Shown: positions 43,142 through 51,723, counted from the stretch's first letter. The stretch: DNA of 64,000 nt from Streptomyces pactum (GCF_016031615.1 NZ_JACYXC010000001.1:2914001-2978000), one strand, 5' to 3'. Notes: a model not told the origin generated them from the sequence alone. Numbers and translations are program-made.

Positions 43142-43265
43142 GGTGCCCCGATGGGCACCCACCGCCCGCACCCCGGGTCCGGCCCGGCAGGCCGGGACCC
43201 GACGACCGGCCGCCGCCGCGCCGCGGTCCGCCCGGAGGCCCCGGGGGTCCGCCGCGCGGCGGCGG
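43142..43265 (-). other. Hairpin cluster between rpsD and rpoA
   Basis: Three hairpins in the rpsD-rpoA gap: GGTGCCC-CGAT-GGGCACC (43142-43159), GGGTCCGGCC with GGCCGGGACCC and one bulge (43175-43200), and CCGCCGCCGCGC with its complement over a 32-base loop (43210-43221 and 43254-43265). The last starts eight bases after the rpsD stop. Together they look like an attenuator or processing region. Confidence 0.55.
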
Positions 43266-43272
43266 CGAGCTG

Positions 43273-43899
43273 CTACTTGGAGTACAGCTCGACGATCAGC
43301 TGCTCCTGCACCTGGGTGTCGATCACCTGGCGCTCGGGCAGGTTGTGCACGAGGATGCGCAGCTTGGACGGGATGGCCTCCAGCCACGCCGGCACGGTGC
43401 GCTCGCCCGCCTCGGCCTGAGCCACCTGGAAGGGGGTCATGGTCCGGGACTTCGGGCGAACCTCGATGATGTCGTTCACGGCGACGCGGGCCGACGGGAT
43501 GTCGGTCTTCACGCCGTTCACGAGGAAGTGGCCGTGACGGACCAGCTGGCGGGCGTGGTCCCGGGACTTGGCGAAACCCGCCCGGTAGACCACGTTGTCC
43601 AGCCGGCACTCCAGGATGCGCAGCAGGTTCTCACCGGTCTTGCCGGACTTCCTGTTGGCCTCCGCGTAGTAGCCACGGAACTGCTTCTCCAGGACACCGT
43701 AGATACGCGCCGCCTTCTGCTTCTCACGCATCTGGAGGAGGTACTCGCTGTCCTTGGTGCGCCCGCGCCCGTGCTCACCCGGGGGGTAAGGACGGATCTC
43801 GATCGGGCACTTCGCGCTCTCGCACTTGCTCCCCTTGAGGAAGAGCTTCTGCTTCTCCCGACGGCAACGCTTGCAGTCGGCCCCGGTGTAACGCGCCAT
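43273..43899 (-). CDS. rpsD: 30S ribosomal protein S4, zinc-binding form
   Basis: A 208-residue uS4 with the RNA-binding S4 domain (ECRLDNVVYRAGFAKSRDHA, RQLVRHGHFLVNG). The N-terminus carries Cys9, Cys12, Cys26 and Cys31, the zinc-ligand arrangement known from Thermus S4. In S. coelicolor, as I recall it, rpsD lies outside the alpha operon and encodes a Cys-less S4. Here the gene follows rpsK by 30 bases. It may be an ancestral copy retained, or one acquired; a second rpsD may exist elsewhere in the genome. Confidence 0.97.
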   Translation of the reverse strand: MARYTGADCKRCRREKQKLFLKGSKCESAKCPIEIRPYPPGEHGRGRTKDSEYLLQMREKQKAARIYGVLEKQFRGYYAEANRKSGKTGENLLRILECRLDNVVYRAGFAKSRDHARQLVRHGHFLVNGVKTDIPSARVAVNDIIEVRPKSRTMTPFQVAQAEAGERTVPAWLEAIPSKLRILVHNLPERQVIDTQVQEQLIVELYSK

Positions 43900-43929
43900 T
43901 GTTAACTTGTCTCCTAGCTCAGCCGGTGA

Positions 43930-44334
43930 TCAGACCCGGCGCCGCTTCGGGGGGCGGCACCCGTTGTGCGGGGTCGGCGTCACGTCCTGGATCGAGCCCA
44001 CCTCCAGGCCGGTGGCCTGGAGCGAGCGGATCGCGGTCTCACGGCCGGAGCCCGGACCCTTGACGAACACGTCGACCTTGCGCATGCCGTGCTCCTGCGC
44101 GCGGCGGGCGGCCGACTCGGCGGCCATCTGCGCGGCGAACGGGGTGGACTTGCGCGAGCCCTTGAAGCCGACGTGGCCGGCGGAGGCCCAGGAGATCACG
44201 TTCCCGGTGGGGTCGGTGATCGAGACGATGGTGTTGTTGAACGTGCTCTTGATGTGAGCGTGCCCGTGGGCGACGTTCTTCTTCTCCTTGCGGCGCACCT
44301 TCTTGGCGCCGGCCTGACGGCCCTTCGGAGGCAT
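43930..44334 (-). CDS. rpsK: 30S ribosomal protein S11
   Basis: A 134-residue uS11 with NVAHGHAHIKSTFNNTIVSI, GFKGSRKSTPFAAQ and the C-terminal PTPHNGCRPPKRRRV. Third r-protein gene of the alpha operon, 106 bases after rpsM. Confidence 0.98.
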   Translation of the reverse strand: MPPKGRQAGAKKVRRKEKKNVAHGHAHIKSTFNNTIVSITDPTGNVISWASAGHVGFKGSRKSTPFAAQMAAESAARRAQEHGMRKVDVFVKGPGSGRETAIRSLQATGLEVGSIQDVTPTPHNGCRPPKRRRV

Positions 44335-44440
44335 AAGTTCGGAATCTCCCGTGGAGGTGGTCGGTCCTACTGCCGGACCGCGGTGACATGCGGGTCATCC
44401 GGGGTGTCCCGGACGGACCGCAGCTGGCGTCCGGTGAGGA

Positions 44441-44821
44441 CTACTTCTTGCCCGGCTTCTTCTTACCGGCGATCGCCTTGCGCGGGCCCTTGCGGGTGCG
44501 GGCGTTGGTGCTGGTGCGCTGACCGTGGACGGGCAGGCCACGGCGGTGGCGCAGACCCTGGTAGCAGCCGATCTCCACCTTGCGGCGGATGTCGGCCTGA
44601 ATCTCACGACGGAGGTCACCCTCGGTCTTGAGGTTGGCGTCCACGTACTCGCGGATCTTGACCAGGTCCTCCTCGGCCAGGTCGCGGACCCGGGTGTCCG
44701 GGTTCACGCCGGTGGCGGCGAGGGTCTCCTGGGACCGGGTACGGCCGATACCGAAGACGTAGGTGAGGGCGACCTCGACGCGCTTGTCGCGCGGAAGGTC
44801 AACGCCTGCGAGGCGTGCCAT
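44441..44821 (-). CDS. rpsM: 30S ribosomal protein S13
   Basis: A 126-residue uS13: ARLAGVDLPRDKRVEVALT at the start, YVFGIGRTRSQETL, the central GLRHRRGLPVHGQRT, and a Lys-rich tail (KKPGKK) that reaches the P-site tRNA. It lies 186 bases after rpmJ, a wide gap with a CCCGC-GTCA-GCGGG hairpin at 44921-44934. Confidence 0.98.
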   Translation of the reverse strand: MARLAGVDLPRDKRVEVALTYVFGIGRTRSQETLAATGVNPDTRVRDLAEEDLVKIREYVDANLKTEGDLRREIQADIRRKVEIGCYQGLRHRRGLPVHGQRTSTNARTRKGPRKAIAGKKKPGKK

Positions 44822-45007
44822 GCATGGCTCCTTGATATTCGGAGGTCTTCCGCAGCACCGCTCCCGGCCCGGCCCGACGGCCCTTCTCCGGGTCCCCGGC
44901 CTCCGACCGGGGGTGTCGCTCCCGCGTCAGCGGGGCGGGTGACTGCGTATGTACGTGATGCTGTGCGTCGTCGCGCGAAGAAACTGCGAGGTGCAGGAGT
45001 GGTCGCG

Positions 45008-45121
45008 TCAGCCCTGGCGCTGCTTGTGGCGCAGGTTGTCGCAGATGACCATGACCCGGCCGTGGCGGCGGATCACCTTGCACTTGTCGCAGATCTTCTT
45101 GACGCTCGGCTTGACCTTCAT
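45008..45121 (-). CDS. rpmJ: 50S ribosomal protein L36 (zinc-binding form)
   Basis: A 37-residue bL36, too small to show up as a long frame. It begins MKVKPSVKKICDKCKVIRR and ends LRHKQRQG. Cys11, Cys14, Cys27 and His32 form the zinc site of the C-plus type. Streptomyces usually also has a zinc-free paralogue under Zur control elsewhere. It sits between infA and rpsM, 27 bases after infA. Confidence 0.97.
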   Translation of the reverse strand: MKVKPSVKKICDKCKVIRRHGRVMVICDNLRHKQRQG

Positions 45122-45148
45122 GGTGTGAGGTTCTCCGGGTCGTGAGAT

Positions 45149-45370
45149 CTACTTGTAGCGGTAGACGATCCGTCCGCGCGTGAGGTCGTAGGGAGAGAGC
45201 TCCACGACGACCCGGTCATCCGGGAGGATGCGGATGTAGTGCATACGCATCTTGCCGCTGATGTGCGCGAGGACCTTGTGACCGTTCTGGAGCTCCACCT
45301 TGAACATCGCGTTCGGCAGAGACTCGATCACGGTGCCCTCGATTTCGATGGCGCCTTGCTTCTTGGCCAT
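45149..45370 (-). CDS. infA: Translation initiation factor IF-1
   Basis: A 73-residue IF-1, a single S1/OB-fold protein that occupies the ribosomal A site during initiation. It runs from MAKKQGAIEIEGTVIESLP to DLTRGRIVYRYK. The ATG at 45370 has AGGA about five bases upstream. First gene of the alpha transcript; a TAGACT promoter lies about 100 bases upstream. Confidence 0.98.
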   Translation of the reverse strand: MAKKQGAIEIEGTVIESLPNAMFKVELQNGHKVLAHISGKMRMHYIRILPDDRVVVELSPYDLTRGRIVYRYK

Positions 45371-45469
45371 GTCCTGCTTTCGGGATCGGCTACCTTGGTC
45401 GGCCCGTTGACATGATCGTTCCGCCGTATCGAAAGACACGGCAAGAAGGCATGCGTGAGCCGACGTGTC

Positions 45470-45499
45470 AGTCTACGTCAGCACGTCCCGAAACACGAA
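45470..45499 (-). promoter_or_regulatory. Probable infA/alpha-operon promoter
   Basis: On the minus strand TTCGTG, 18 bases, then TAGACT, a near-consensus Streptomyces -10 box. Predicted leader of about 90 bases before infA. Confidence 0.5.
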
Positions 45500-45941
45500 A
45501 CCGGGGGCAGTCTGCCCAGGTGAATGATCATTACGCACGCCCCGGAGCGGGGCCCGGCGGGGGCCGGCCCGGCCCGGCGAGGCCCGGCGGCCGACTCCCG
45601 GACGCGGGCGGGACGGGGCCGGGCGGCCGCAGCGGGCCGCAGCGGCCGGGCTCCGGAGGGACCGGCCGGCCGGCGGGGCCGTGGACCGGACCGGTCCGGG
45701 AAGCGCCGGAGGGGGGCGCCGGTCCGGAGGCCGCCGCGGGGCCGGGCGGCCGGTCCGCGCCCTCCGGGCGGCCGGCGTGTCGGGTCCGTACCGCGGACCT
45801 GCCGCATCACCCGTCCGGCGGGGCCGTACCGCGCGGGACCACCGCGCCACGGGCCCGCCGCACCACCCGGGCGGCCGGACGCCGGCCGGGGGCCCGCCGG
45901 CGTCCCGTACGCCTACCGCGCCCCGGCCGGGGCCGGGGCGC
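45500..45941. other. Intergenic region between map and infA
   Basis: About 440 bases, GC-rich, holding the far-upstream part of the infA promoter and the end of the map transcript. Open frames are Arg/Pro/Gly strings without ribosome binding sites. No gene. Confidence 0.5.
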
Positions 45942-46778
45942 TCAGCCCAGCGGGTCCGGCGCGGCCTCGATGCCGTACTCGGCGAGCTTCGCCCGGCCGC
46001 CGTCCACAGCGGTGAGGACCAGCGGGCCCTCCTCGGTCAGCGCCACCGAGTGCTCCCAGTGGCTGGACCAGGAGCCGTCGTCGGTCTTGACCGTCCAGTC
46101 GTCGGAGAGCACGTGCGTCTTCGCGGTGCCCAGGCTCACCATCGGCTCGATCGCGATGCAGAAGCCGGGGACCAGCTTGGGGCCCTTGCCCCGCTTGCGG
46201 GAGACGTAGTTCAGCAGGTGCGGGTCCATGTGCATCTGGCTGCCGATGCCGTGGCCGCCGTAGTCCTCGATGATCCCGTACTTCCCGGAGGCCGGCAGCG
46301 GCTGGCGGCGGATGTAGCCCTCGATCGCGCGGGAGATGTCCACCAGCCGGTTGCCCTTGCGGACCGCCGCGATGCCGGCCCACATCGACTCCTCGGTGAC
46401 CCGGCTCAGCTCGTGCAGCTCCGGGTCGTGCCCGGTGCCCACGAAGTGCGTGAAGGCCGCGTCGCCGTGCCAGCCGTCCACGATCGCGCCGGCGTCGATG
46501 GAGATGACGTCGCCGTCCTTGAGCACCGTCGCGGTGTCCGGGATGCCGTGCACCACCACGTCGTTCACCGAGGTGCAGATGGTCGCGGGGAACCCGCCGT
46601 AGCCGAGGAAGTTCGACTTCGCGCCGTGCTCGGCGAGCACCTTCCGGGCCGCGTCGTCGAGGTCCTTGGTGGTGGCGCCGGGGACGGCCGCCTCCCGGCA
46701 CGCCTGGTGGATGGCCGCGACGACCAGCCCGGCCTCTCGCATCTTCGCGATCTGCTCAGGAGTCTTGATCTCCACCAT
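45942..46778 (-). CDS. map: Type I methionine aminopeptidase
   Basis: Removes the initiator Met from nascent proteins. A 278-residue enzyme with the pita-bread fold and the five metal ligands: the Asp pair in VISIDAGAIVDGWHGDAA, the His in GGHGIGSQMH, the Glu in IAIEPMVSLG, and the last Glu in WEHSVALTEEG. It starts at MVEIKTPEQI. It follows adk by 123 bases in the secY-adk-map unit. Confidence 0.97.
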   Translation of the reverse strand: MVEIKTPEQIAKMREAGLVVAAIHQACREAAVPGATTKDLDDAARKVLAEHGAKSNFLGYGGFPATICTSVNDVVVHGIPDTATVLKDGDVISIDAGAIVDGWHGDAAFTHFVGTGHDPELHELSRVTEESMWAGIAAVRKGNRLVDISRAIEGYIRRQPLPASGKYGIIEDYGGHGIGSQMHMDPHLLNYVSRKRGKGPKLVPGFCIAIEPMVSLGTAKTHVLSDDWTVKTDDGSWSSHWEHSVALTEEGPLVLTAVDGGRAKLAEYGIEAAPDPLG

Positions 46779-46901
46779 GGGGGTGCCTTCCACGATCCGT
46801 CGTTCGGTTGTCCGGGGGGCGCGCCGACCGCGCCGTCTGCTCAACAGTAAGGCCGCGACGCCCCCCGTGGGGCACCGCGGCCGTACCGCAGAGTGCGGGG
46901 C

Positions 46902-47564
46902 TCAGGCCGCCTCGCCCTTACCGGGCAGCGCGTCCATGGCCCGCTGGGTCACCTCGGCGACCTTGCCGAGCGCCGAGATCGTCACCACCAGGCCCTGGGC
47001 CTTGTAGTAGTCGATGATCGGCTCGGTCTGGGTGTGGTAGACGTCCAGCCGGGTGCGGACGGTCTCCTCCGAGTCGTCCTGCCGCTGGTACAGCTCCCCG
47101 CCGCACACGTCGCACACGCCCTCGGTCTTCGGCGGCGAGTAGCTGACGTGGAAGACGTGGCTGGAGTCGTTGCGGCAGATCCGGCGGCCGGCGATCCGCT
47201 TGACCACCTCGTCCTCGGGGACCTCCAGGTCCAGCACCGCGTCCAGCCGCATGCCCTCGGCGGTGAGCATCCCGTCCAGCGCCTCGGCCTGCGAGACGTT
47301 GCGCGGGAAGCCGTCGAGGAGGAAGCCGTTCACGGCGTCCGGCTGCGACATGCGGTCCTTGGCCATGCCGATGGTCACCTCGTCCGGGACCAGGTCTCCC
47401 GCGTCCATGTAGGACTTCGCCTTCTTGCCGAGCTCGGTGCCCTGGCTGATGTTGGCGCGGAAGAGGTCACCCGTGGAGATGTGCGGGATGGCGAGGTTCT
47501 TGGCGAGGTACGCGGCCTGCGTACCCTTGCCAGCCCCAGGAGGCCCGACCAGGACGATTCGCAT
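46902..47564 (-). CDS. adk: Adenylate kinase
   Basis: A 220-residue long-form adenylate kinase: P-loop VLVGPPGAGKGTQAAYLA, the FLLDGFPRN motif, and a lid domain with a partly preserved zinc-finger pattern (RRICRNDSSH, then CDVCGGEL; the first half has Cys and His rather than two Cys). The ATG overlaps the secY stop by one base (TGATG). Confidence 0.98.
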   Translation of the reverse strand: MRIVLVGPPGAGKGTQAAYLAKNLAIPHISTGDLFRANISQGTELGKKAKSYMDAGDLVPDEVTIGMAKDRMSQPDAVNGFLLDGFPRNVSQAEALDGMLTAEGMRLDAVLDLEVPEDEVVKRIAGRRICRNDSSHVFHVSYSPPKTEGVCDVCGGELYQRQDDSEETVRTRLDVYHTQTEPIIDYYKAQGLVVTISALGKVAEVTQRAMDALPGKGEAA

Positions 47565-48877
47565 CAGCGGAGGAACCCTTCGTAGTGTCGCTGCTGAAGC
47601 TGGCTCTCGATCTGCTTCACGGTCTCCAGGCCGACACCCACGATGATGAGGATGCTGGTCCCACCGAACGGGAAGTTCTGGTTGGCCTTGAGCGTCACCA
47701 GCGCCACCGTGGGCACCAGGGCGATCAGGCCCAGATAGAGAGAGCCGGGCCACGTGATGCGGTTCAGCACGTAGCTCAGATACTCCGCAGTGGGACGACC
47801 AGCCCGGATACCCGGGATGAAGCCACCATACTTCTTCATGTTGTCGGCAACTTCTTCGGGGTTGAAGGAGATGGCCACGTAGAAGAAGGCGAAGAACACG
47901 ATCAGCAGGAAGTAGCTGGCCATGTAGACCGGGTGGTCACCCTGCACGAAGTTGTTCTCGATCCAGACCGCCCAGTCCGCGTTGGAGTTGCTGAACTGGA
48001 CGATCAAGGCCGGAATGTAGAGCAGGGACGAGGCGAAGATGACGGGAATCACACCCGCCTGGTTCACCTTCAGCGGGATGTAGGTCGAGGTTCCGCCGTA
48101 CGAGCGGCGCCCGATCATCCGCTTGGCGTACTGGACCGGGATACGGCGCTGAGCCTGCTCGACGAAGACCACCAGGCCGACCATGGCGAGGCCGCAGACG
48201 ATGACCACGCCGAACTCCAGCCAGCCGCCCATGATCTCGCCGGACTGCTTGATCTGCCACAGACCACCGGGGAAGCCCGCGGCGATCGAGACGAACATCA
48301 GGATCGACATGCCGTTGCCGATACCGCGGTCGGTGATCAGCTCGCCCATCCACATGATGAGGGCGGTGCCCGCAGTCATGGTGATGACCATGACCATGGT
48401 GACGAAGATCGACTGGTCCGGGATGATCTCAGTGCCGACCGAGCAGCTGCTGAAGAGCGAGCCGCTGCGGGCCGTCGCCACCAGGCCGGTGCTCTGCAGC
48501 ACCGCCAGTCCGATGGTCAGGTAACGGGTGTACTGCGTGATCTTCGCCTGGCCGGCCTGGCCCTCCTTCTTGAGGGCTTCGAGGCGCGGGATGACCACGG
48601 TCAGCAGCTGCAGGATGATGCTCGCCGTGATGTACGGCATGATCGTCAGTGCGAAAACGGTGATCTGTGACAGTGCGCCACCGCTGATCATGTTCACCAG
48701 GCCGAAGAGACCCTGGTTGGCCTCGGCCTCGTCCACGCACGTCTGGACATTCTTGTAGTCCACGCCCGGGACCGGGACATGCGCCCCGAGCCGGAACAAC
48801 ACGATGATGCCCAACGTGAACAGCAGCTTCTTGCGCAGGTCGGGCGTCTTGAACGCCCGGGCGAACGCGGTGAGCAC
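47564..48877 (-). CDS. secY: Preprotein translocase subunit SecY
   Basis: A 437-residue, ten-helix channel subunit of the Sec translocon. Visible features are the N-terminal helix LLFTLGIIVLFRLGAHVPVPGV, the plug region LVNMISGGALSQ, GIGNGMSILMFVSIAAGFPGG, and the cytoplasmic loop RRIPVQYAKRMIGRRSYGG. The GTG at 48877 follows GGAGG by four bases. A terminator-like hairpin and a promoter candidate upstream suggest that secY-adk-map has its own transcription in addition to read-through from the spc genes. Confidence 0.98.
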   Translation of the reverse strand: MLTAFARAFKTPDLRKKLLFTLGIIVLFRLGAHVPVPGVDYKNVQTCVDEAEANQGLFGLVNMISGGALSQITVFALTIMPYITASIILQLLTVVIPRLEALKKEGQAGQAKITQYTRYLTIGLAVLQSTGLVATARSGSLFSSCSVGTEIIPDQSIFVTMVMVITMTAGTALIMWMGELITDRGIGNGMSILMFVSIAAGFPGGLWQIKQSGEIMGGWLEFGVVIVCGLAMVGLVVFVEQAQRRIPVQYAKRMIGRRSYGGTSTYIPLKVNQAGVIPVIFASSLLYIPALIVQFSNSNADWAVWIENNFVQGDHPVYMASYFLLIVFFAFFYVAISFNPEEVADNMKKYGGFIPGIRAGRPTAEYLSYVLNRITWPGSLYLGLIALVPTVALVTLKANQNFPFGGTSILIIVGVGLETVKQIESQLQQRHYEGFLR

Positions 48878-48996
48878 GGTGCCTCCTGCGCCCCCCGCGT
48901 GCGTGCGCGAGAGGTGACGGTCTTGAGGTTCGACGAATACGAAAACAGTCAACGCCCGCACGGACGCACGCCGCGCGGAAGGTAACGGCGCTCGCC

Positions 48997-49026
48997 ACCT
49001 TACCGGCGAGCATGCCCCCCTTGGAA
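48997..49026 (-). promoter_or_regulatory. Candidate secY promoter
   Basis: Minus strand TTCCAA, 18 bases, TAAGGT. The -10 box is good, the -35 weak. It sits just after the hairpin that follows rplO and gives a leader of about 110 bases, with a second TTGACT at about 48955 inside it. Confidence 0.4.
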
Positions 49027-49029
49027 CGA

Positions 49030-49069
49030 CCAACCGGGGATGCCCCTTATCAGGGACATCCCCGGCTGG
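49030..49069 (-). terminator. Hairpin between rplO and secY
   Basis: CCGGGGATG pairs with CATCCCCGG; after a mismatch CCCT pairs with AGGG around a TATC loop, and CCA pairs with TGG outside. It begins 14 bases past the rplO stop. It acts as a terminator or attenuator separating spc ribosomal genes from secY. Confidence 0.7.
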
Positions 49070-49082
49070 CTGTGCATCGGGC

Positions 49083-49538
49083 TCAGACGAGCTCGGTGAC
49101 GGTCCCGCCGGCGGCGGTGATCTTCTCCTTGGCGGAGCCGGAGACCTTGTCCACGGTCACCTGCAGCGCCACGGAGAGGTCTCCGTCGCCCAGCACCTTG
49201 ACGAGCTGGTTCTTGCGCACCGCACCCTTGGCGACCAGGTCGGCCACCGTGACCTCGCCACCCTGCGGGTAGAGCGCGGCCAGCTTGTCCAGGTTGACGA
49301 CCTGGTACTCGGTGCGGAACGGGTTCTTGAAGCCCTTCAGCTTCGGAAGGCGCATGTGGAGGGGCATCTGCCCACCCTCGAAGCGCTCCGGAACCTGGTA
49401 GCGGGCCTTCGTACCCTTGGTACCACGACCGGCGGTCTTACCCTTGGACGCCTCACCACGACCGACACGGGTCTTGGCGGTCTTGGCGCCCGGGGCGGGC
49501 CGGAGGTTGTGGACCTTCAGCGGCTTGCTCTCCGCCAT
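49083..49538 (-). CDS. rplO: 50S ribosomal protein L15
   Basis: A 151-residue uL15 with the Gly/Lys-rich N-terminus (LRPAPGAKTAKTRVGRGEAS, KTAGRGTKG) and GGQMPLHMRLPKLKGF. It starts two bases after rpmD ends. Last r-protein gene before secY. Confidence 0.98.
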   Translation of the reverse strand: MAESKPLKVHNLRPAPGAKTAKTRVGRGEASKGKTAGRGTKGTKARYQVPERFEGGQMPLHMRLPKLKGFKNPFRTEYQVVNLDKLAALYPQGGEVTVADLVAKGAVRKNQLVKVLGDGDLSVALQVTVDKVSGSAKEKITAAGGTVTELV

Positions 49539-49539
49539 G

Positions 49540-49722
49540 TCAGTCGACCTCCTCGACCGTCACGAGGTGGCGGACGGTGTGCACCATGCCGCGGATCTCG
49601 GGGCGGTCCTCCTTGACGACCACGTCGTTCAGGCGCTTGAGCCCGAGCGAACGCAGGGTGTCACGGTGGTTCTGCTTGCTGCCGATGTAGGACTTCGTCT
49701 GGGTGACCTTGAGGCGAGCCAT
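49540..49722 (-). CDS. rpmD: 50S ribosomal protein L30
   Basis: A 60-residue uL30, complete: LKVTQTKSYIGSKQNHRDTL, LGLKRLNDVVV, then the end VRHLVTVEEVD. Its ATG overlaps the rpsE stop by one base. Confidence 0.98.
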   Translation of the reverse strand: MARLKVTQTKSYIGSKQNHRDTLRSLGLKRLNDVVVKEDRPEIRGMVHTVRHLVTVEEVD

Positions 49723-50327
49723 CACACACCCACCCCGGCACGGGCCCGCAGCAGGGCGGCGGGCGCGACGTCCTCCAGCGGCAGGCCACGGCGGGCGGCG
49801 ATCTCCTCGGGGCGCTGCAGCCCCTTCAGAGCGGCCACCGTGGCGTGCACGATGTTGATCGGGTTGGACGAGCCGAGCGACTTGCTGAGCACGTCGTGGA
49901 TGCCCGCGCACTCCAGCACGGCACGCACCGGACCACCGGCGATCACACCGGTACCCGGGGAAGCCGGCTTCAGCAGCACGACACCCGCGGCCTCCTCACC
50001 CTGGATCGGGTGCGGGATGGTGCCGGCGATCCGGGGGACCTTGAAGAAGTGCTTCTTGGCCTCCTCCACACCCTTGGCGATGGCGGCCGGCACCTCCTTG
50101 GCCTTGCCGTAACCGACGCCCACGGTGCCCTCGCCATCGCCCACCACGACCAGCGCGGTGAAGCTGAAGCGACGACCACCCTTCACAACCTTGGCGACGC
50201 GGTTGATCGCGACAACACGCTCGACGTAGGCGGTCTTCTCGGCGGCAGCGCCGCCGTCCCGCCGGTCCTTACGGTCCCGCCGCTCGCCGCCACCGGCGCC
50301 GCCACCGCGGCGCTGGGGTCCAGCCAT
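49722..50327 (-). CDS. rpsE: 30S ribosomal protein S5
   Basis: A 201-residue uS5. A Gly/Arg-rich N-terminal extension (about 35 residues) precedes the conserved double-stranded RNA-binding domain (VERVVAINRVAKVVKGGRRF) and the C-terminal domain (GVIAGGPVRAVLECAGIHD). Overlaps rpmD. Confidence 0.98.
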   Translation of the reverse strand: MAGPQRRGGGAGGGERRDRKDRRDGGAAAEKTAYVERVVAINRVAKVVKGGRRFSFTALVVVGDGEGTVGVGYGKAKEVPAAIAKGVEEAKKHFFKVPRIAGTIPHPIQGEEAAGVVLLKPASPGTGVIAGGPVRAVLECAGIHDVLSKSLGSSNPINIVHATVAALKGLQRPEEIAARRGLPLEDVAPAALLRARAGVGV

Positions 50328-50376
50328 TGGAATTACCTCTCTCGTTTAACGTCCGCTTTGCGTACGGAACCGTGGC

Positions 50377-50760
50377 TCAGAACTTGAGCCCGGCCTCGCG
50401 GGCGGCGTCGGCCAGAGCGGCGATGCGCCCGGCGTACTGGTTGCCGCCACGGTCGAACACCACGGCCTCGACACCCGCGGCCTTGGCACGCTCGGCGACC
50501 AGGGCGCCGACCTGCTTGGCCTTGGCGGTCTTGTCACCCTCGGCCCCACGGATGGAGGCGTCGAGGTGCGACGCGGAGGCCAGCGTGTGACCCGCGATGT
50601 CGTCGATGACCTGAGCGGTGATACCGCGGTTGGAACGCGTCACCACCAGGCGCGGACGCTCCGCGGTGCCGTTGACCCGCTTGCGGACGCGGATGTGGCG
50701 TCGCTTGATGGCGGCCCGCTTGTAGGCGTCGCCCTTGGCGATCTTCACACCGTATGCCAT
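50377..50760 (-). CDS. rplR: 50S ribosomal protein L18
   Basis: A 127-residue uL18, which binds 5S rRNA. Conserved IRKRVNGTAERPRLVV-like region (here RVRKRVNGTAERPRL), AQVIDDIAGHTLASAS and the end GRIAALADAAREAGLKF. Starts three bases after rplF. Confidence 0.98.
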   Translation of the reverse strand: MAYGVKIAKGDAYKRAAIKRRHIRVRKRVNGTAERPRLVVTRSNRGITAQVIDDIAGHTLASASHLDASIRGAEGDKTAKAKQVGALVAERAKAAGVEAVVFDRGGNQYAGRIAALADAAREAGLKF

Positions 50761-50763
50761 GGC

Positions 50764-51303
50764 TTACTTACCAGCCTTTCCGACCTTGCGGCGGATGACT
50801 TCGCCCTCGTACTTGACGCCCTTGGCCTTGTACGGGTCGGGCTTCCGCAGCTTGCGGATGTTCGCGGCGACCTCGCCGACCTTCTGCTTGTCGATGCCCT
50901 CGACGCTGAAGCGGGTCGGGGTCTCCACCTTGAAGGAGATCCCCTCGGGGGCCTCGACCAGGATCGGGTGGCTGTAGCCCAGCGAGAACTCCAGGTTGGA
51001 GCCCTTCGCCTGGACGCGGTAGCCGACACCGCTGATCTCAAGCTTCTTGACGTACCCCTGGGTCACGCCGGTGATCATGTTCGCCACCAGCGTGCGGGAC
51101 AGGCCGTGCAGGGCCTTGTTCTGACGCTCGTCGTTCGGGCGGGAGACGACGATGGCGCCGTCCTCACCCTTGGCGATCTCGATGGGCGCGGCAACGGTGT
51201 GCGAGAGGGTGCCCTTGGGGCCCTTCACTGCGACCGTACGGCCATCGATGGTGACGTCCACACCAGCGGGAACCTGGATGGGCAGCCGTCCAATACGCGA
51301 CAT
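50764..51303 (-). CDS. rplF: 50S ribosomal protein L6
   Basis: A 179-residue uL6 with two duplicated domains: SRIGRLPIQVPAGVDVTI at the start, GYSHPILVEAPEGISF, and PDPYKAKGVKYEGE-VIRRKVGK at the end. Confidence 0.98.
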   Translation of the reverse strand: MSRIGRLPIQVPAGVDVTIDGRTVAVKGPKGTLSHTVAAPIEIAKGEDGAIVVSRPNDERQNKALHGLSRTLVANMITGVTQGYVKKLEISGVGYRVQAKGSNLEFSLGYSHPILVEAPEGISFKVETPTRFSVEGIDKQKVGEVAANIRKLRKPDPYKAKGVKYEGEVIRRKVGKAGK

Positions 51304-51324
51304 GGCTTTTCCTCCGTTCCCGGG

Positions 51325-51723
51325 TTACCAGACGTAGGCGAGGACTTCCCCGCCCACGCCCTTCTTGGCAGCCTGCTTGTCGGTGAGCAGCCCGTGCGAC
51401 GTGGAGATGATCGCCACGCCCAGGCCGCCGAGCACCTTCGGCAGGTTGGTGGACTTTGCGTAGACCCGCAGGCCCGGCTTGGAAATCCGCTTGATGCCGG
51501 CGATCGAGCGCTCGCGGTTCGGGCCGAACTTCAGCTCCAGGACGAGGCTCTTGCCGACCTCGGCGTCCTCGACCTTCCAGCCGGTGATGTAGCCCTCCTG
51601 CTGGAGGATTTCCGCGATGTGCGACTTGATCTTGCTGTGCGGCATCACGACGGAGTCGTGGTACGCCGAGTTCGCGTTTCGCAGACGAGTGAGCATGTCT
51701 GCGATCGGATCGGTCATGGTCAT
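51325..51723 (-). CDS. rpsH: 30S ribosomal protein S8
   Basis: A 132-residue uS8: DPIADMLTRLRNANSAYHD, then the RNA-binding C-terminus STSHGLLTDKQAAKKGVGGE and VLAYVW. It is separated from rpsN by an unusually wide 215-base gap containing a hairpin and a TAGGCT box. In E. coli S8 represses spc-operon translation. Confidence 0.98.
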   Translation of the reverse strand: MTMTDPIADMLTRLRNANSAYHDSVVMPHSKIKSHIAEILQQEGYITGWKVEDAEVGKSLVLELKFGPNRERSIAGIKRISKPGLRVYAKSTNLPKVLGGLGVAIISTSHGLLTDKQAAKKGVGGEVLAYVW

